A stretch of 21,244 bases of DNA, taken from Hadesarchaea archaeon (GTDB lineage Archaea > Hadarchaeota > Hadarchaeia > Hadarchaeales > Hadarchaeaceae). The stretch lies in assembly GCA_030615805.1 (NCBI GenBank), contig JAUWYN010000009.1, positions 1 to 21,244 on the forward strand, read 5' to 3'. Shown piece by piece: positions 6,782 to 13,366 of this stretch. Both the position numbers and the translations under genes were made by a program. Every line of letters begins with the position of its first letter. The first letter of the stretch is position 1. The notes beneath the pieces were generated by a model, which made no database searches, was not told where the DNA came from, and was given only the letters and a program-made list of their open reading frames with translations.

Positions 6782-7147
6782 CTAAGCTGCCTCTTCGCCA
6801 AGCTGCTTGCCCTTGAGCGCCCCTTCTAACTTCTCGCGCATCTCACGGAGGCGCTGGTCGATGCGCTCCTCTTGGCGCTCAAGCGTTTTGATTCGAAGGT
6901 CGAGAGTCTCCTTCTGCTCGCCCAGGCTCTTTTTAAGCTCCTCCCGCTCCGACTTGACCAAGATGGTCCCCACGCTCTTGTAGACCGTGGCGCCCTCTTG
7001 GAGTTTCCCGAGCTCCTCGAGGGCCCGCTCGGTCTCCCGCATGAGCAGCTCGAGCTGCTGTCGCTGTGTCATCAACACCTGAGCCTGCTGCTGGGCCTGC
7101 TGGAACTGCGCGAGCTGATGGCGCAGCTGAGGCGATAGCTTCTCCAT
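6782..7147 (-). CDS. pfdB: Prefoldin subunit beta
   Basis: The beta subunit of the hexameric archaeal chaperone prefoldin holds unfolded proteins and passes them to the thermosome. The 121 residues match the family. The N-terminal helix (MEKLSPQLRHQLAQFQQ, then Gln/Leu-rich heptads) and the C-terminal helix (about 70-112) form the coiled-coil arms. Between them is the short beta-hairpin segment GATVYKSVGTILVKS (52-66), the family hallmark. The ATG follows the Pcc1 stop TAA directly with no spacer, so translation is likely coupled. Prefoldin beta is a regular member of this archaeal superoperon. Confidence 0.92.
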   Translation of the reverse strand: MEKLSPQLRHQLAQFQQAQQQAQVLMTQRQQLELLMRETERALEELGKLQEGATVYKSVGTILVKSEREELKKSLGEQKETLDLRIKTLERQEERIDQRLREMREKLEGALKGKQLGEEAA

Positions 7148-7408
7148 TTATTTTTCCCTCGATTCGATCATATCGCGCGCGACGATCGCCCATCGAAGGA
7201 ACGAATTCAGCGCCGCGCGCAGGGCTGCTGTATCTTCTGCATCTACCCGCAGGCATAAAACGTTTTTCTTTCGCGTGATGTTCGCCCCGCACCGCGTCGA
7301 GGCCGGCAACGCTTCCTCGGGCTTGAGCGCCCGCTGTACTGCCCCTGCCTCGCGCGCGCTTCGAAATGTGAACTCAATGCTCGCGCTAGCGCGCTCCACC
7401 TTCACCAT
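7148..7408 (-). CDS. pcc1: KEOPS complex subunit Pcc1
   Basis: Pcc1 is the small dimerisation subunit of the KEOPS complex, which makes the N6-threonylcarbamoyl modification of A37 in tRNAs reading ANN codons. The 86 residues match the usual 75-90. The first half has the beta-strand IEFTFRSAREAGAVQRALKPEE, and the second half INTRKKNVLCLRVDAEDTAALRAALNSFLRW-type content in short strand-helix order, as in the family. The ATG at 7408 overlaps the end of the Brix-domain gene by 23 nt in another frame. The stop abuts prefoldin beta. Kae1, Bud32 and Cgi121 are not in the window. Confidence 0.85.
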   Translation of the reverse strand: MVKVERASASIEFTFRSAREAGAVQRALKPEEALPASTRCGANITRKKNVLCLRVDAEDTAALRAALNSFLRWAIVARDMIESREK

Positions 7409-7916
7409 GCAACCGCCCGAAACTCGCTATTCGAAGCATCGGCCCGACCGCCTCGGAGCTCGGCCTGAGCTGGAACTGAAGCTGGATCTCGTCGTCGAAG
7501 GTTATCAGAGCAACCGCTCCGGTGTTTGGCAGCTCACCCGAGATTGGTAGACCCAATAACTCACCGAGAAAATTTGCGAGATCTCGCGCTTGTTTGCCCT
7601 CGGCGTAAAACCTTGCCCCTTCAAGCTTGGCCTTCTGCCCGAGGTCCCGCTGGAGCTTGACCTCACCCAGCTCGACCCACGCGTCGAGCCATCGCCAACC
7701 CTCGGTAGCTGCCAGAAACCGTAGCTCCCTAGGTCGTCCTGCGAGGCTGTTCACGACCATCACACGATCGTGGCCGAGCGAGTTGGCGAGCGAGGCTAGT
7801 TTATTTATCGTTTTCGCCCCACGCGGGACATAGATCACATTCGGGAGGACCCGTGCGAGTTCCCTGCATAAAATTCTCGTGCGGTGTCCCGGGCGCCTCG
7901 AAGTGGAGATGAGCAT
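7386..7916 (-). CDS. Brix-domain ribosome biogenesis protein (Imp4-like)
   Basis: Archaeal Brix-domain proteins are small relatives of eukaryotic Imp4, Brx1, Rpf1/2 and Ssf1, which bind rRNA during ribosome assembly. The 176 residues match the archaeal single-domain form. The start MLISTSRRPGHRTRILCRELARVLPN is typical, with VIYVPRGAKTINKLA (30-44), DRVMVVNSLAGRPRELRFLA (50-69), and the later half LITFDDEIQLQFQLRP. The ATG directly follows the Rpo12 stop with no spacer. Its C-terminal codons overlap the start of pcc1. Location among exosome, SBDS and ribosomal genes supports a role in rRNA maturation. Confidence 0.88.
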   Translation of the reverse strand: MLISTSRRPGHRTRILCRELARVLPNVIYVPRGAKTINKLASLANSLGHDRVMVVNSLAGRPRELRFLAATEGWRWLDAWVELGEVKLQRDLGQKAKLEGARFYAEGKQARDLANFLGELLGLPISGELPNTGAVALITFDDEIQLQFQLRPSSEAVGPMLRIASFGRLHGEGGAR

Positions 7917-8048
7917 TTACCTCGCCCTGACTTTACGGACGATCTCTCGGCGAGGTTTGAACAGTATGCGGGACGCACAGTGAGGACATCGCACGCGCCC
8001 CTCGGGAAGCTTTTCAATTATCCTTCCGCAGCTGCTGCACTTCAACAC
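7917..8048 (-). CDS. rpo12: RNA polymerase subunit Rpo12 (RpoP)
   Basis: This is a 43-residue zinc-ribbon protein, short enough to be missed by many gene finders. The start codon is GTG at 8048, next to the eL43 stop; the sequence runs MLKCSSCGRIIEKLPEG, then RCPHCASRILFKPRRE, and ends VRKVRAR. The zinc ligands are C4, C7, C21 and C24. The C-terminal basic ILFKPR segment is the hallmark of Rpo12, the archaeal counterpart of Rpb12, which helps hold the Rpo3/Rpo10/Rpo11 assembly platform together. The stop TAA is followed directly by the Brix ATG. Its position between eL43 and the Brix gene is the classical one in archaea. Confidence 0.93.
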   Translation of the reverse strand: MLKCSSCGRIIEKLPEGRVRCPHCASRILFKPRREIVRKVRAR

Positions 8049-8315
8049 CTAACCCTCCTCTGCCCCACCAAGAGCTTTCAACTCGGCAGGAGGCGCCAGA
8101 GCTGAGGGCGAGTATGCCGCGCCCGCAAATTTCGCTCCACAACGCCTGCATTGCCAGATTGAAGTACTCACGCGCTTGACCTTCACCGCCCCGCAGCTCG
8201 GGCACCTGTAGCGCCGTCTGAGCTTGCGCTCCACCTCGAGCACGAGCTTTCGTATCTTCGTGCCATAACGCGGACCAAGCCCCCCCGTGGAGCCGACTTT
8301 CTTTGCCCGAGGCAC
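8049..8315 (-). CDS. rpl37ae: Large-subunit ribosomal protein eL43 (L37Ae)
   Basis: This 88-residue zinc-ribbon ribosomal protein starts MPRAKKVGSTGGLGPRYGTK, matching the family N terminus, and then has a basic helix KLVLEVERKLRRR. The zinc ribbon has C38 and C41 (RCPSC) and C56 and C59 (QCRRC), followed by KFAGAAYSP. The start codon is GTG at 8315 with GGGGTGA just upstream, inside the end of the rrp42 gene. The stop TAG is directly followed by the GTG of rpo12. No anomaly is seen. Confidence 0.94.
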   Translation of the reverse strand: MPRAKKVGSTGGLGPRYGTKIRKLVLEVERKLRRRYRCPSCGAVKVKRVSTSIWQCRRCGAKFAGAAYSPSALAPPAELKALGGAEEG

Positions 8316-8319
8316 ACGT

Positions 8320-9084
8320 TCACCCCAATTTTGCTCGAAGTTCTGATCCCTTCACCCGGGCCAGCTCGTACGCTTGCTCCAGCTCCTCCCGCGAGAAGCA
8401 CTTGATACCGCCCTTTTGCATCGCGCATATGCTACCGTCCTCGATCGTCGCTATGGTTATTCGCGCGTCCATCACACCTTCCTCATCCAGACAGGGGTCG
8501 ACCATAAGCTTGTCGTTAATCTTCGCCACAGTCACCGCCACGGGCTTTTTCTGGATCGGAAACTCGGGTAGCGTCCATGCCTCGTCCTCGAGAGGCTTCG
8601 CGTTCAGGAGCGCTGCCATCGCCGCGAGCGCCGAGGCATCAATCAAGTTTCCATCGTGGTCGAGCACGTAGATGTCGATGAAAACCGCCCAGACGTCCTC
8701 GCTGGATTTTATCACCAGCTTTTCCAAGTCGATCGCGTCCGACTCGCGTATGCCTCGGTCGACCACGCGAGCCAGCTCGATTGCATTTTCACTGGGTCGC
8801 CCTGGCTCGAAAGTGGGCGATGCCAAGGGTAGGAGCTCAGCGTTGACGATCAGCATCCCGCTATCTGGCTTGTCGGCGAACGGCTCAGCATGCTCCACCT
8901 TAACGCCAGCTATTACCTGCGTCTTCCCAATCTTTACGAGAGCTGAACCCTGGGCGCTCTTAACCGGACCGACCTCGATCGAGATCTCCCGGAACTGATC
9001 CAGCGTCCGGGCGTCGATTCGCTTGCCTTGGCGCACGAGGTCAGCGATGTAATCGCGCTTGACGCTTGAAACTATCTTGTACAC
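8320..9084 (-). CDS. rrp42: Exosome subunit Rrp42 (inactive RNase PH-like)
   Basis: Rrp42 is the structural RNase PH-fold partner of Rrp41; three Rrp41-Rrp42 dimers form the exosome ring that degrades RNA 3' to 5' with phosphate. The 254 residues match archaeal Rrp42 (about 260). Visible features are the N-terminal IADLVRQGKRIDARTLDQFREI (15-36), GSALVKIGKTQVIAGVK, LLPLASPTFEPGRPSENAIELARVVDRGIRES, the strand segment VFIDIYVLDHDGNLIDASALAAMAAL, and IEDGSICAMQKGG near 215-227. The start is GTG at 9084, preceded by GGGGGAGTG, 3 nt after the rrp41 stop. Confidence 0.94.
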   Translation of the reverse strand: MYKIVSSVKRDYIADLVRQGKRIDARTLDQFREISIEVGPVKSAQGSALVKIGKTQVIAGVKVEHAEPFADKPDSGMLIVNAELLPLASPTFEPGRPSENAIELARVVDRGIRESDAIDLEKLVIKSSEDVWAVFIDIYVLDHDGNLIDASALAAMAALLNAKPLEDEAWTLPEFPIQKKPVAVTVAKINDKLMVDPCLDEEGVMDARITIATIEDGSICAMQKGGIKCFSREELEQAYELARVKGSELRAKLG

Positions 9085-9087
9085 TTT

Positions 9088-9810
9088 TCACTCCCCCTTT
9101 TTAATCGCGTACTTATCTCTTAGGGCTTGCCGCTGCGCCCCGTATATCTGCTCACACCCCTTAAATGCGAGGTCCAAGGCCTGCCCGAACTCCTCCTTGG
9201 CAAAGTGGCCATCCATCTGCAGCAGTGTAATCAGCTTCTTCCTTGGCATCATGGCTATCGGCATGTCGGTCGTTCCCCAGTTGTCCTCATCCTTGGTTAG
9301 GTCAAGTACTCTTGTATCGTCTATCTTCCCAACCGCGACCGATGAAATCATATCGCGCATCGGGACGCCCGCATCTGCTAGTGCCACGGCCGCAGCGGTT
9401 ATGCCTGCGGTGCGGGTCCCCGCGTCCGCCTGAAGGACCTCGATGAAGACATCTATTGCCGAGCGGGGGTAGAGCTCAAGAAACAGCACGGGCTCGAGCG
9501 CCTCCCGCGTCACCTTCGATATCTCCACCGAGCGCCTATCGGGCCCGGGGCGCTTCCGCTCATCCACCGAGAACGGAGCCATGTTGTAGCGGCATCGCAG
9601 CACCGCCGTATCGGGCTGCTGAAGGTGGCGTGGATGCATCTCCCGCGGCCCGTAGACAGCCGCGAGCACCTTGTTAGCCCCAAGCTCGACGGATGCCGAC
9701 CCATCGGCCCGCTCCAAAATTCCCGCTTCTATTTTTAACGGCCTTAACTCATCCGGCGTGCGACCATCGAGCCGCTTGCCGTCCACGATGAGTTTTTCAG
9801 GTTTTTTCAT
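9088..9810 (-). CDS. rrp41: Exosome catalytic subunit Rrp41
   Basis: Rrp41 is the phosphorolytic RNase PH-like active subunit of the archaeal exosome; it also adds A-rich tails. The 240 residues are the usual length. Conserved elements are LIVDGKRLDGRTPDELRPL (8-26), GSASVELGANKVLAAVYGPREMHPRHLQ with its RNA-binding Arg, RSVEISKVTREAL, and VFIEVLQADAGTRTAGITAAAVALADAG. The catalytic region is DEDNWGTTDMPIAMMPR around residues 175-190, where the family's active-site Asp lies in the TTD segment. The ATG follows the rrp4 TGA with no spacer, and GGAGGGG about 7 nt upstream lies inside rrp4. Together with rrp42 and rrp4 it forms the exosome core cassette. Confidence 0.96.
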   Translation of the reverse strand: MKKPEKLIVDGKRLDGRTPDELRPLKIEAGILERADGSASVELGANKVLAAVYGPREMHPRHLQQPDTAVLRCRYNMAPFSVDERKRPGPDRRSVEISKVTREALEPVLFLELYPRSAIDVFIEVLQADAGTRTAGITAAAVALADAGVPMRDMISSVAVGKIDDTRVLDLTKDEDNWGTTDMPIAMMPRKKLITLLQMDGHFAKEEFGQALDLAFKGCEQIYGAQRQALRDKYAIKKGE

Positions 9811-10506
9811 TCATTCCCCTCCTTCTGATTTTATCTTTTCAAGCATGAGGTGCACCCTATCGGTCAAGCCTGAGGTATGCGCCTCGCGCTCGATCATGAG
9901 CAGGGCCTCGACGACGGCGTTAATCATGCGGGGATCCCTTCCCCAAATCATTATCCGCCCGTTCTGCCCGACCCTCAGCCTGCACTCGCCGACATCCTGA
10001 AGGGTGTTGAGCATCGAGCCCTTTCGTCCGATCACGCGGGGAACCTTTGTAGGTGAAACCTTGACTAGCTTGCCCCCCTCGACCCGGCCCATCCCTGGCT
10101 CGCCCGCCTCGAGCTGGACGCGCATCCGCTCATCGACATCTTTGACCTTTGCAACTACCACGTCCCCCATGCTAAGATATTGGTTGATGTCCTCACGGAC
10201 GAGGTCGACCTTTCGTTGCAGCAAATCCGAGACGAAGAGGTTACCCGTGTAAGGTGAGTCCATGTCGAGGATCCAGCCCGAGTAGTGGGAATCCACGACT
10301 ACCCCTATTACAACATCACCCCGCTTCGGAATGTAGCGCCCCTGCAGGGGGATAATCTGGATATCTTGCCCGCGCAGGTCCGCAAGCCCAACGACCGATG
10401 CGTAGACCTGCTCGCCTTCCCGAAATGCTCCCTCGTGCACCCGGTAGCCTCCCTCGGCGATTAGCTGCCCGGGTACAACCAGCTCGCGATTTTGGATGTG
10501 AAGCAC
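9811..10506 (-). CDS. rrp4: Exosome cap subunit Rrp4 (S1 and KH domains)
   Basis: Rrp4 sits on top of the Rrp41-Rrp42 ring and binds substrate RNA. The 231 residues show the usual three parts. The N-terminal beta domain includes RELVVPGQLIAEGGYRVHEG (7-26). An S1 domain runs from about 62 to 130 (GDVVIGVVVDSHYSGWILD to KDVDERMRVQL). A KH domain follows at about 145-205, with the GxxG loop in IGRKGSML. The start is GTG at 10506, immediately after the SBDS stop TAA. The stop TGA is immediately followed by the rrp41 ATG. Confidence 0.94.
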   Translation of the reverse strand: MLHIQNRELVVPGQLIAEGGYRVHEGAFREGEQVYASVVGLADLRGQDIQIIPLQGRYIPKRGDVVIGVVVDSHYSGWILDMDSPYTGNLFVSDLLQRKVDLVREDINQYLSMGDVVVAKVKDVDERMRVQLEAGEPGMGRVEGGKLVKVSPTKVPRVIGRKGSMLNTLQDVGECRLRVGQNGRIMIWGRDPRMINAVVEALLMIEREAHTSGLTDRVHLMLEKIKSEGGE

Positions 10507-11199
10507 TTACAACACCTTTGTCTCTACCTCTCCTCTGGTCAGATTGTTAAGCTTGTCGAAGAACTCTCCTTGGATGCCAGCGGGGATTTCTATGACTGCC
10601 GCCCAAGAGCCATCATTGAGCCACTGCTCCTGCTTGACGGTGGCGAAGTCCCTCACCACTTGGTGGGCCTTGCCTGTGTAGCTCGCGGGGATCTTGATCG
10701 CGATTCTTCGCGTCTCGAACTTCAGGGGGATGATCGGTAGCAGTACCTTTACGATGCCGGGGAGTTGCTCCTCGGCGCTCTTGAACTCGTTGACATGCAC
10801 CTTGGCCTTTTCCAGCGCGCCCTCGATCCGCGCGGGTGGATGGGGCAGGCCGGTCTGAGGGTTTATCGCCCGCCTCGAGATGAGCGCCACCACCTGCTTC
10901 CAGCGCTGCTCGCGCATCTTGCGGCGCTGCTCGGTGGTCACTTGGACCTCGCCCTTTCGGATTACCTGTTCGGCGATTTTAAACACATCGAGCGTGCCGA
11001 AGACCTTCTGCATCATTTCCTCTGAGGCCGCCTCACCCTTCTTGGAGTCCTTGAAAATTTTGTCGATGGCGAGCACACTGCGCATGTCTGTCTCTTCCCC
11101 CTTTCTTAGGGCAAGGGCTAACTCAGGATCAACGAGCACCTCAAAAACCGTGTCGTGGCTGGACAGCCTCGCGATAACCGCGTCCTCAAGCCTTACCAT
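10507..11199 (-). CDS. sdo1: SBDS-family ribosome maturation protein (Sdo1)
   Basis: SBDS/Sdo1 promotes release of the anti-association factor aIF6 from the 50S subunit (with an EF-2-like GTPase in eukaryotes). The 230 residues match archaeal SBDS. Domain I (about 1-85) has VRLEDAVIARLSSHDTVFEVLVDPELAL and SVLAIDKIFKDSKKGEAASEEMM. Domain II is a helical bundle with RRKMREQRWKQVVALISRRAINPQTGLPHPPARIEGALEKAKV split across about 107-150. Domain III is a ferredoxin-like fold (about 160-230). The ATG at 11199 lies 6 nt after the psmA stop, with AAGGAG about 9 nt upstream in psmA. It has the standard position between psmA and rrp4 in archaea. Confidence 0.95.
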   Translation of the reverse strand: MVRLEDAVIARLSSHDTVFEVLVDPELALALRKGEETDMRSVLAIDKIFKDSKKGEAASEEMMQKVFGTLDVFKIAEQVIRKGEVQVTTEQRRKMREQRWKQVVALISRRAINPQTGLPHPPARIEGALEKAKVHVNEFKSAEEQLPGIVKVLLPIIPLKFETRRIAIKIPASYTGKAHQVVRDFATVKQEQWLNDGSWAAVIEIPAGIQGEFFDKLNNLTRGEVETKVL

Positions 11200-11205
11200 A
11201 ACCCG

Positions 11206-11958
11206 CTACTCCTTGGCGGGCTTGGCTGGCGGCTTGGGACCCATTCGCTTTATGTGTTTTGCTAAATCTTCGGAACTGAGCTTCTCAAAACGCTTGGTCT
11301 CGCTCGGGATGACTGCTATCTCCACCTTATCGGGGTCGAGCTCCCCCTCGATCACAGCGCGCAGGGCCTCTAGAGCGAGAACAATCACATCGTCGAGCGA
11401 CATCTTCTCGTCGTAGCGACGCTCGAGGAGCTCGGTGACCGTTGGGGCCCCACCCCCTATCGCTTGGGACTTGTACGCTGCAACGACACCGCTGGGATCG
11501 GTCTCGAAGAGGTGAGCGCTCTCCGCGTCGACGCCAGCAATCAACAGTCTGGCCCCGAATGGTCTGACACCCCCATGTTGGGTGTAGAGCTGCTTGATAT
11601 CGCCGATGCGCTTTGCCAGCGTCTGCACACTAATCGGTTCATCGTAGCGCAAGCGGTTGATCTGCGCCTCGATGCGCGCGTGATCAATCAGCACTCGGGC
11701 GTCAGCGATCAGGCCAGAAGCTGCAGCCCCGATGTGCTCGTCCACCTGAAATATCTTCTCGATCGACACTTCCTCCACTAGTTTGCTCCGAACTCTCTTT
11801 TCCGCAGCCAAAACCACGCCTTCGCTTACCTTGATGCCCAGGGCTGTTAGACCCCGCTTCACAGCCTCCTGGGCGTACTGAACCTGGAAGAGCTTACCAT
11901 CAGGGCTGAAGATCGTGATTGCCCTGTCGTAGCCCGCTCCAGGCGGCATAAAAGCCAT
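11206..11958 (-). CDS. psmA: Proteasome subunit alpha
   Basis: This alpha subunit forms the outer seven-membered rings of the 20S proteasome, controlling substrate entry and binding the PAN ATPase. The 250 residues are typical. The signature is YDRAITIFSPDGKLFQVQYAQEAVKRG split over 10-35. The pocket Lys for PAN HbYX tails is in SIEKIF (K68). Further conserved parts are GAAASGLIADARVLID, GVRPFGARLLIAGVD and YKSQAIGGGAPTV. The C terminus ends in a Lys/Pro-rich KPPAKPAKE tail. A GGTGG sequence 6 nt before the ATG is the ribosome-binding site, and a TATA box lies about 55 nt upstream, so psmA starts a transcription unit that runs through the exosome genes. No beta subunit gene is in the window. 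Confidence 0.96.
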   Translation of the reverse strand: MAFMPPGAGYDRAITIFSPDGKLFQVQYAQEAVKRGLTALGIKVSEGVVLAAEKRVRSKLVEEVSIEKIFQVDEHIGAAASGLIADARVLIDHARIEAQINRLRYDEPISVQTLAKRIGDIKQLYTQHGGVRPFGARLLIAGVDAESAHLFETDPSGVVAAYKSQAIGGGAPTVTELLERRYDEKMSLDDVIVLALEALRAVIEGELDPDKVEIAVIPSETKRFEKLSSEDLAKHIKRMGPKPPAKPAKE

Positions 11959-12010
11959 GCATTTCCACCTTGTTAAATGATTATTGCGACTATTGTTTCT
12001 AAAGCGGGAA

Positions 12011-12020
12011 CATTTATAAT
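12011..12020 (-). promoter_or_regulatory. TATA box for psmA and the exosome genes
   Basis: On the minus strand the sequence is ATTATAAATG, preceded by CCAAAG as a BRE-like element, in the AT-rich 69-nt gap between the Pop5 and psmA genes. It would place the transcription start near 11990 and give a leader of about 30 nt, which includes the GGTGG ribosome-binding site. Confidence 0.6.
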
Positions 12021-12027
12021 ACTTTGG

Positions 12028-12339
12028 TTAAGCAGGTGCCAAGAACTTCCTCTTCGCCGCCCTGATCGTGCCTGAAATCCCCAAAATCACGAACGACGCT
12101 TCCACACCACCAATTTTTTTGATGTTTGCCATCGTCGCTTTGAGCTCGTCAACCTGTCTATGCCCACACCGCAGCAAACCCCGTCGCGAACTGACATCGT
12201 GGAAAACCAGCTTGAGCATCCTCCAGTCGAATGCTGGGCTACGGGTGTGAATGGAGTGACCGATTGCCCGCATGATATCACCTTTACTAGCTCTGCTACC
12301 CACGAGCTCAAACGCGATGTACCTGCGCCTCTGCCTCAT
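12028..12339 (-). CDS. rnp2: RNase P protein component 2 (Pop5)
   Basis: Pop5 pairs with Rpp30 to activate the catalytic RNA of archaeal RNase P, which matures the 5' end of tRNAs. The 103 residues are slightly short for the family (110-140). Conserved elements are RQRRRYIAFELVGS (2-15), FDWRMLKLVFHDVSSRRGLLRCGHRQVDELKATMANI in the middle (split over about 39-73), and VEASFVILGISGTIRAAKRKFL at the end. The ATG overlaps the stop of the COG1325-type gene (ATGA). The usual neighbour Rpp30 is missing from this locus. Confidence 0.88.
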   Translation of the reverse strand: MRQRRRYIAFELVGSRASKGDIMRAIGHSIHTRSPAFDWRMLKLVFHDVSSRRGLLRCGHRQVDELKATMANIKKIGGVEASFVILGISGTIRAAKRKFLAPA

Positions 12340-12782
12340 CCGGACTCGGCCCCTATGAACTTCTCAAGCAGTTTGACTGCAACCTCATGCTTGGCTGGGT
12401 AGGCCGTGACCTTCAACCTGAGGTGAACAGCATCGCCGCTGTCTGTGAACGCCAGTTCACCGGCATGCGCTAGCTGCTTGTCGAACCTCAGATAAAAAAA
12501 GCAATTCTCATTGACCCTCTCGGGTACAATTTTGCCGAGCTTTTCCAGCTCCCCCGCACGCAGCTTCGTCAAGACACGCTGCCAGAGCCCGCGCAGAAGC
12601 TTCCTCTGCCCGACCTTTGCCTCCAAGTTTACAATCGGGTTACCGTGGTGGCCCTTGAGCCTTGACCGGTGGACTTCGACCTCCTCGGGTAGCAGGGTTC
12701 TCAAAGCGCTGAGCACGCGCTGCTCGTCCTCAGTCGCATGCACGAACGTGCTCACGACTGCATTCCTGAACGGGAATTCCAT
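12336..12782 (-). CDS. COG1325-type RNA-binding protein (predicted exosome-associated)
   Basis: This 148-residue protein belongs to the archaeal RNA-binding family COG1325/PF01877, which is found in the exosome superoperon and related to ribosomal L5-like folds. Visible features are FRNAVVSTFVHATEDEQRVLSALRTLLP (5-32), the hallmark RLKGHHGNPIVNLEAKV (41-57), a helical middle part with WQRVLTKL, and a final beta-rich part with LRLKVTAYPAKHE. The family is predicted, not proven, to work in RNA processing. The ATG at 12782 lies 11 nt after the eL15 stop with GTGAT upstream. The stop overlaps the Pop5 start by 4 nt. Confidence 0.8.
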   Translation of the reverse strand: MEFPFRNAVVSTFVHATEDEQRVLSALRTLLPEEVEVHRSRLKGHHGNPIVNLEAKVGQRKLLRGLWQRVLTKLRAGELEKLGKIVPERVNENCFFYLRFDKQLAHAGELAFTDSGDAVHLRLKVTAYPAKHEVAVKLLEKFIGAESG

Positions 12783-12793
12783 CGACTATCACT

Positions 12794-13357
12794 TCAGTCG
12801 CGTCGGTGAGATCTAACGCTTGGCTTAGCCTTCTCGGCGCCCTTACCCCTGTGGAGCAGCCCCCGCGCCTTCCTCCCGGCCCGCGTCAACCCGCGATGGA
12901 CCCGCCCACGATGCGCCTCACCGGCCACCCACCCAAGCTGAGGGTCACTCAGGATCGCCGGGTGGTTCGGGTCAAGCATGATCACCTCGAAATACTCGTG
13001 GGTGCCGTCGGAGCCCAGCGGGTAGGAGTTCAGCACCTCCAAGTTCGGGTATTTCCGGGCTGCCCGCTCCTCCGCGATCAGCTGGATGCTCTTCTTGGGC
13101 ACAAACTTGCGAACTCCCATGCGCTTCGGCCTTCGCCCCCGCCGAGGGCGCACCTTCCGCCGCCCGCCCTTCCGCACCCGCGCTCGAACGACGACCACAC
13201 CCTGCTTCGCCTTATAGCCCAGCGCCCGAGCGCGATCCAGCCTACTTGGGCGCTCGACCCGCACTATTGCTGGCCCACGCCGCCAATCCCTCATTCGCCT
13301 TCGCACGAGCTCACGCACCTCGGCTGATCCCTGCCCTTCTCTTAAGTATTTGTACAT
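12794..13357 (-). CDS. rpl15e: Large-subunit ribosomal protein eL15
   Basis: The 187 residues match archaeal eL15 (about 190). The N terminus MYKYLREGQGSAEVRELVRRRMRDWRR-type sequence (1-27) is followed by IVRVERPSRLDRARALGYKAKQG and a highly basic stretch RKVRPRRGRRPKRMGV. The later conserved part contains KSIQLIAEERAARKYPNLEVLNSY, then DGTHEYFEVIMLDPNHP, and ends with RGLTRAGRKARGL and a basic tail. The ATG is 9 nt downstream of the serA stop, with GGTG 6 nt upstream, so it is probably cotranscribed with serA. It is the usual first gene of the archaeal exosome superoperon. Confidence 0.95.
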   Translation of the reverse strand: MYKYLREGQGSAEVRELVRRRMRDWRRGPAIVRVERPSRLDRARALGYKAKQGVVVVRARVRKGGRRKVRPRRGRRPKRMGVRKFVPKKSIQLIAEERAARKYPNLEVLNSYPLGSDGTHEYFEVIMLDPNHPAILSDPQLGWVAGEAHRGRVHRGLTRAGRKARGLLHRGKGAEKAKPSVRSHRRD

Positions 13358-13366
13358 CTGAACACC

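Noticed and set aside
10880..11416. 178-codon + strand frame across the SBDS-psmA boundary
   Set aside because: It is antisense to two well-defined genes and Ser/Thr-rich, as expected of a shadow.
12806..13327. 173-codon + strand frame opposite eL15
   Set aside because: Pro/Arg/His-rich antisense shadow of a basic ribosomal protein gene.
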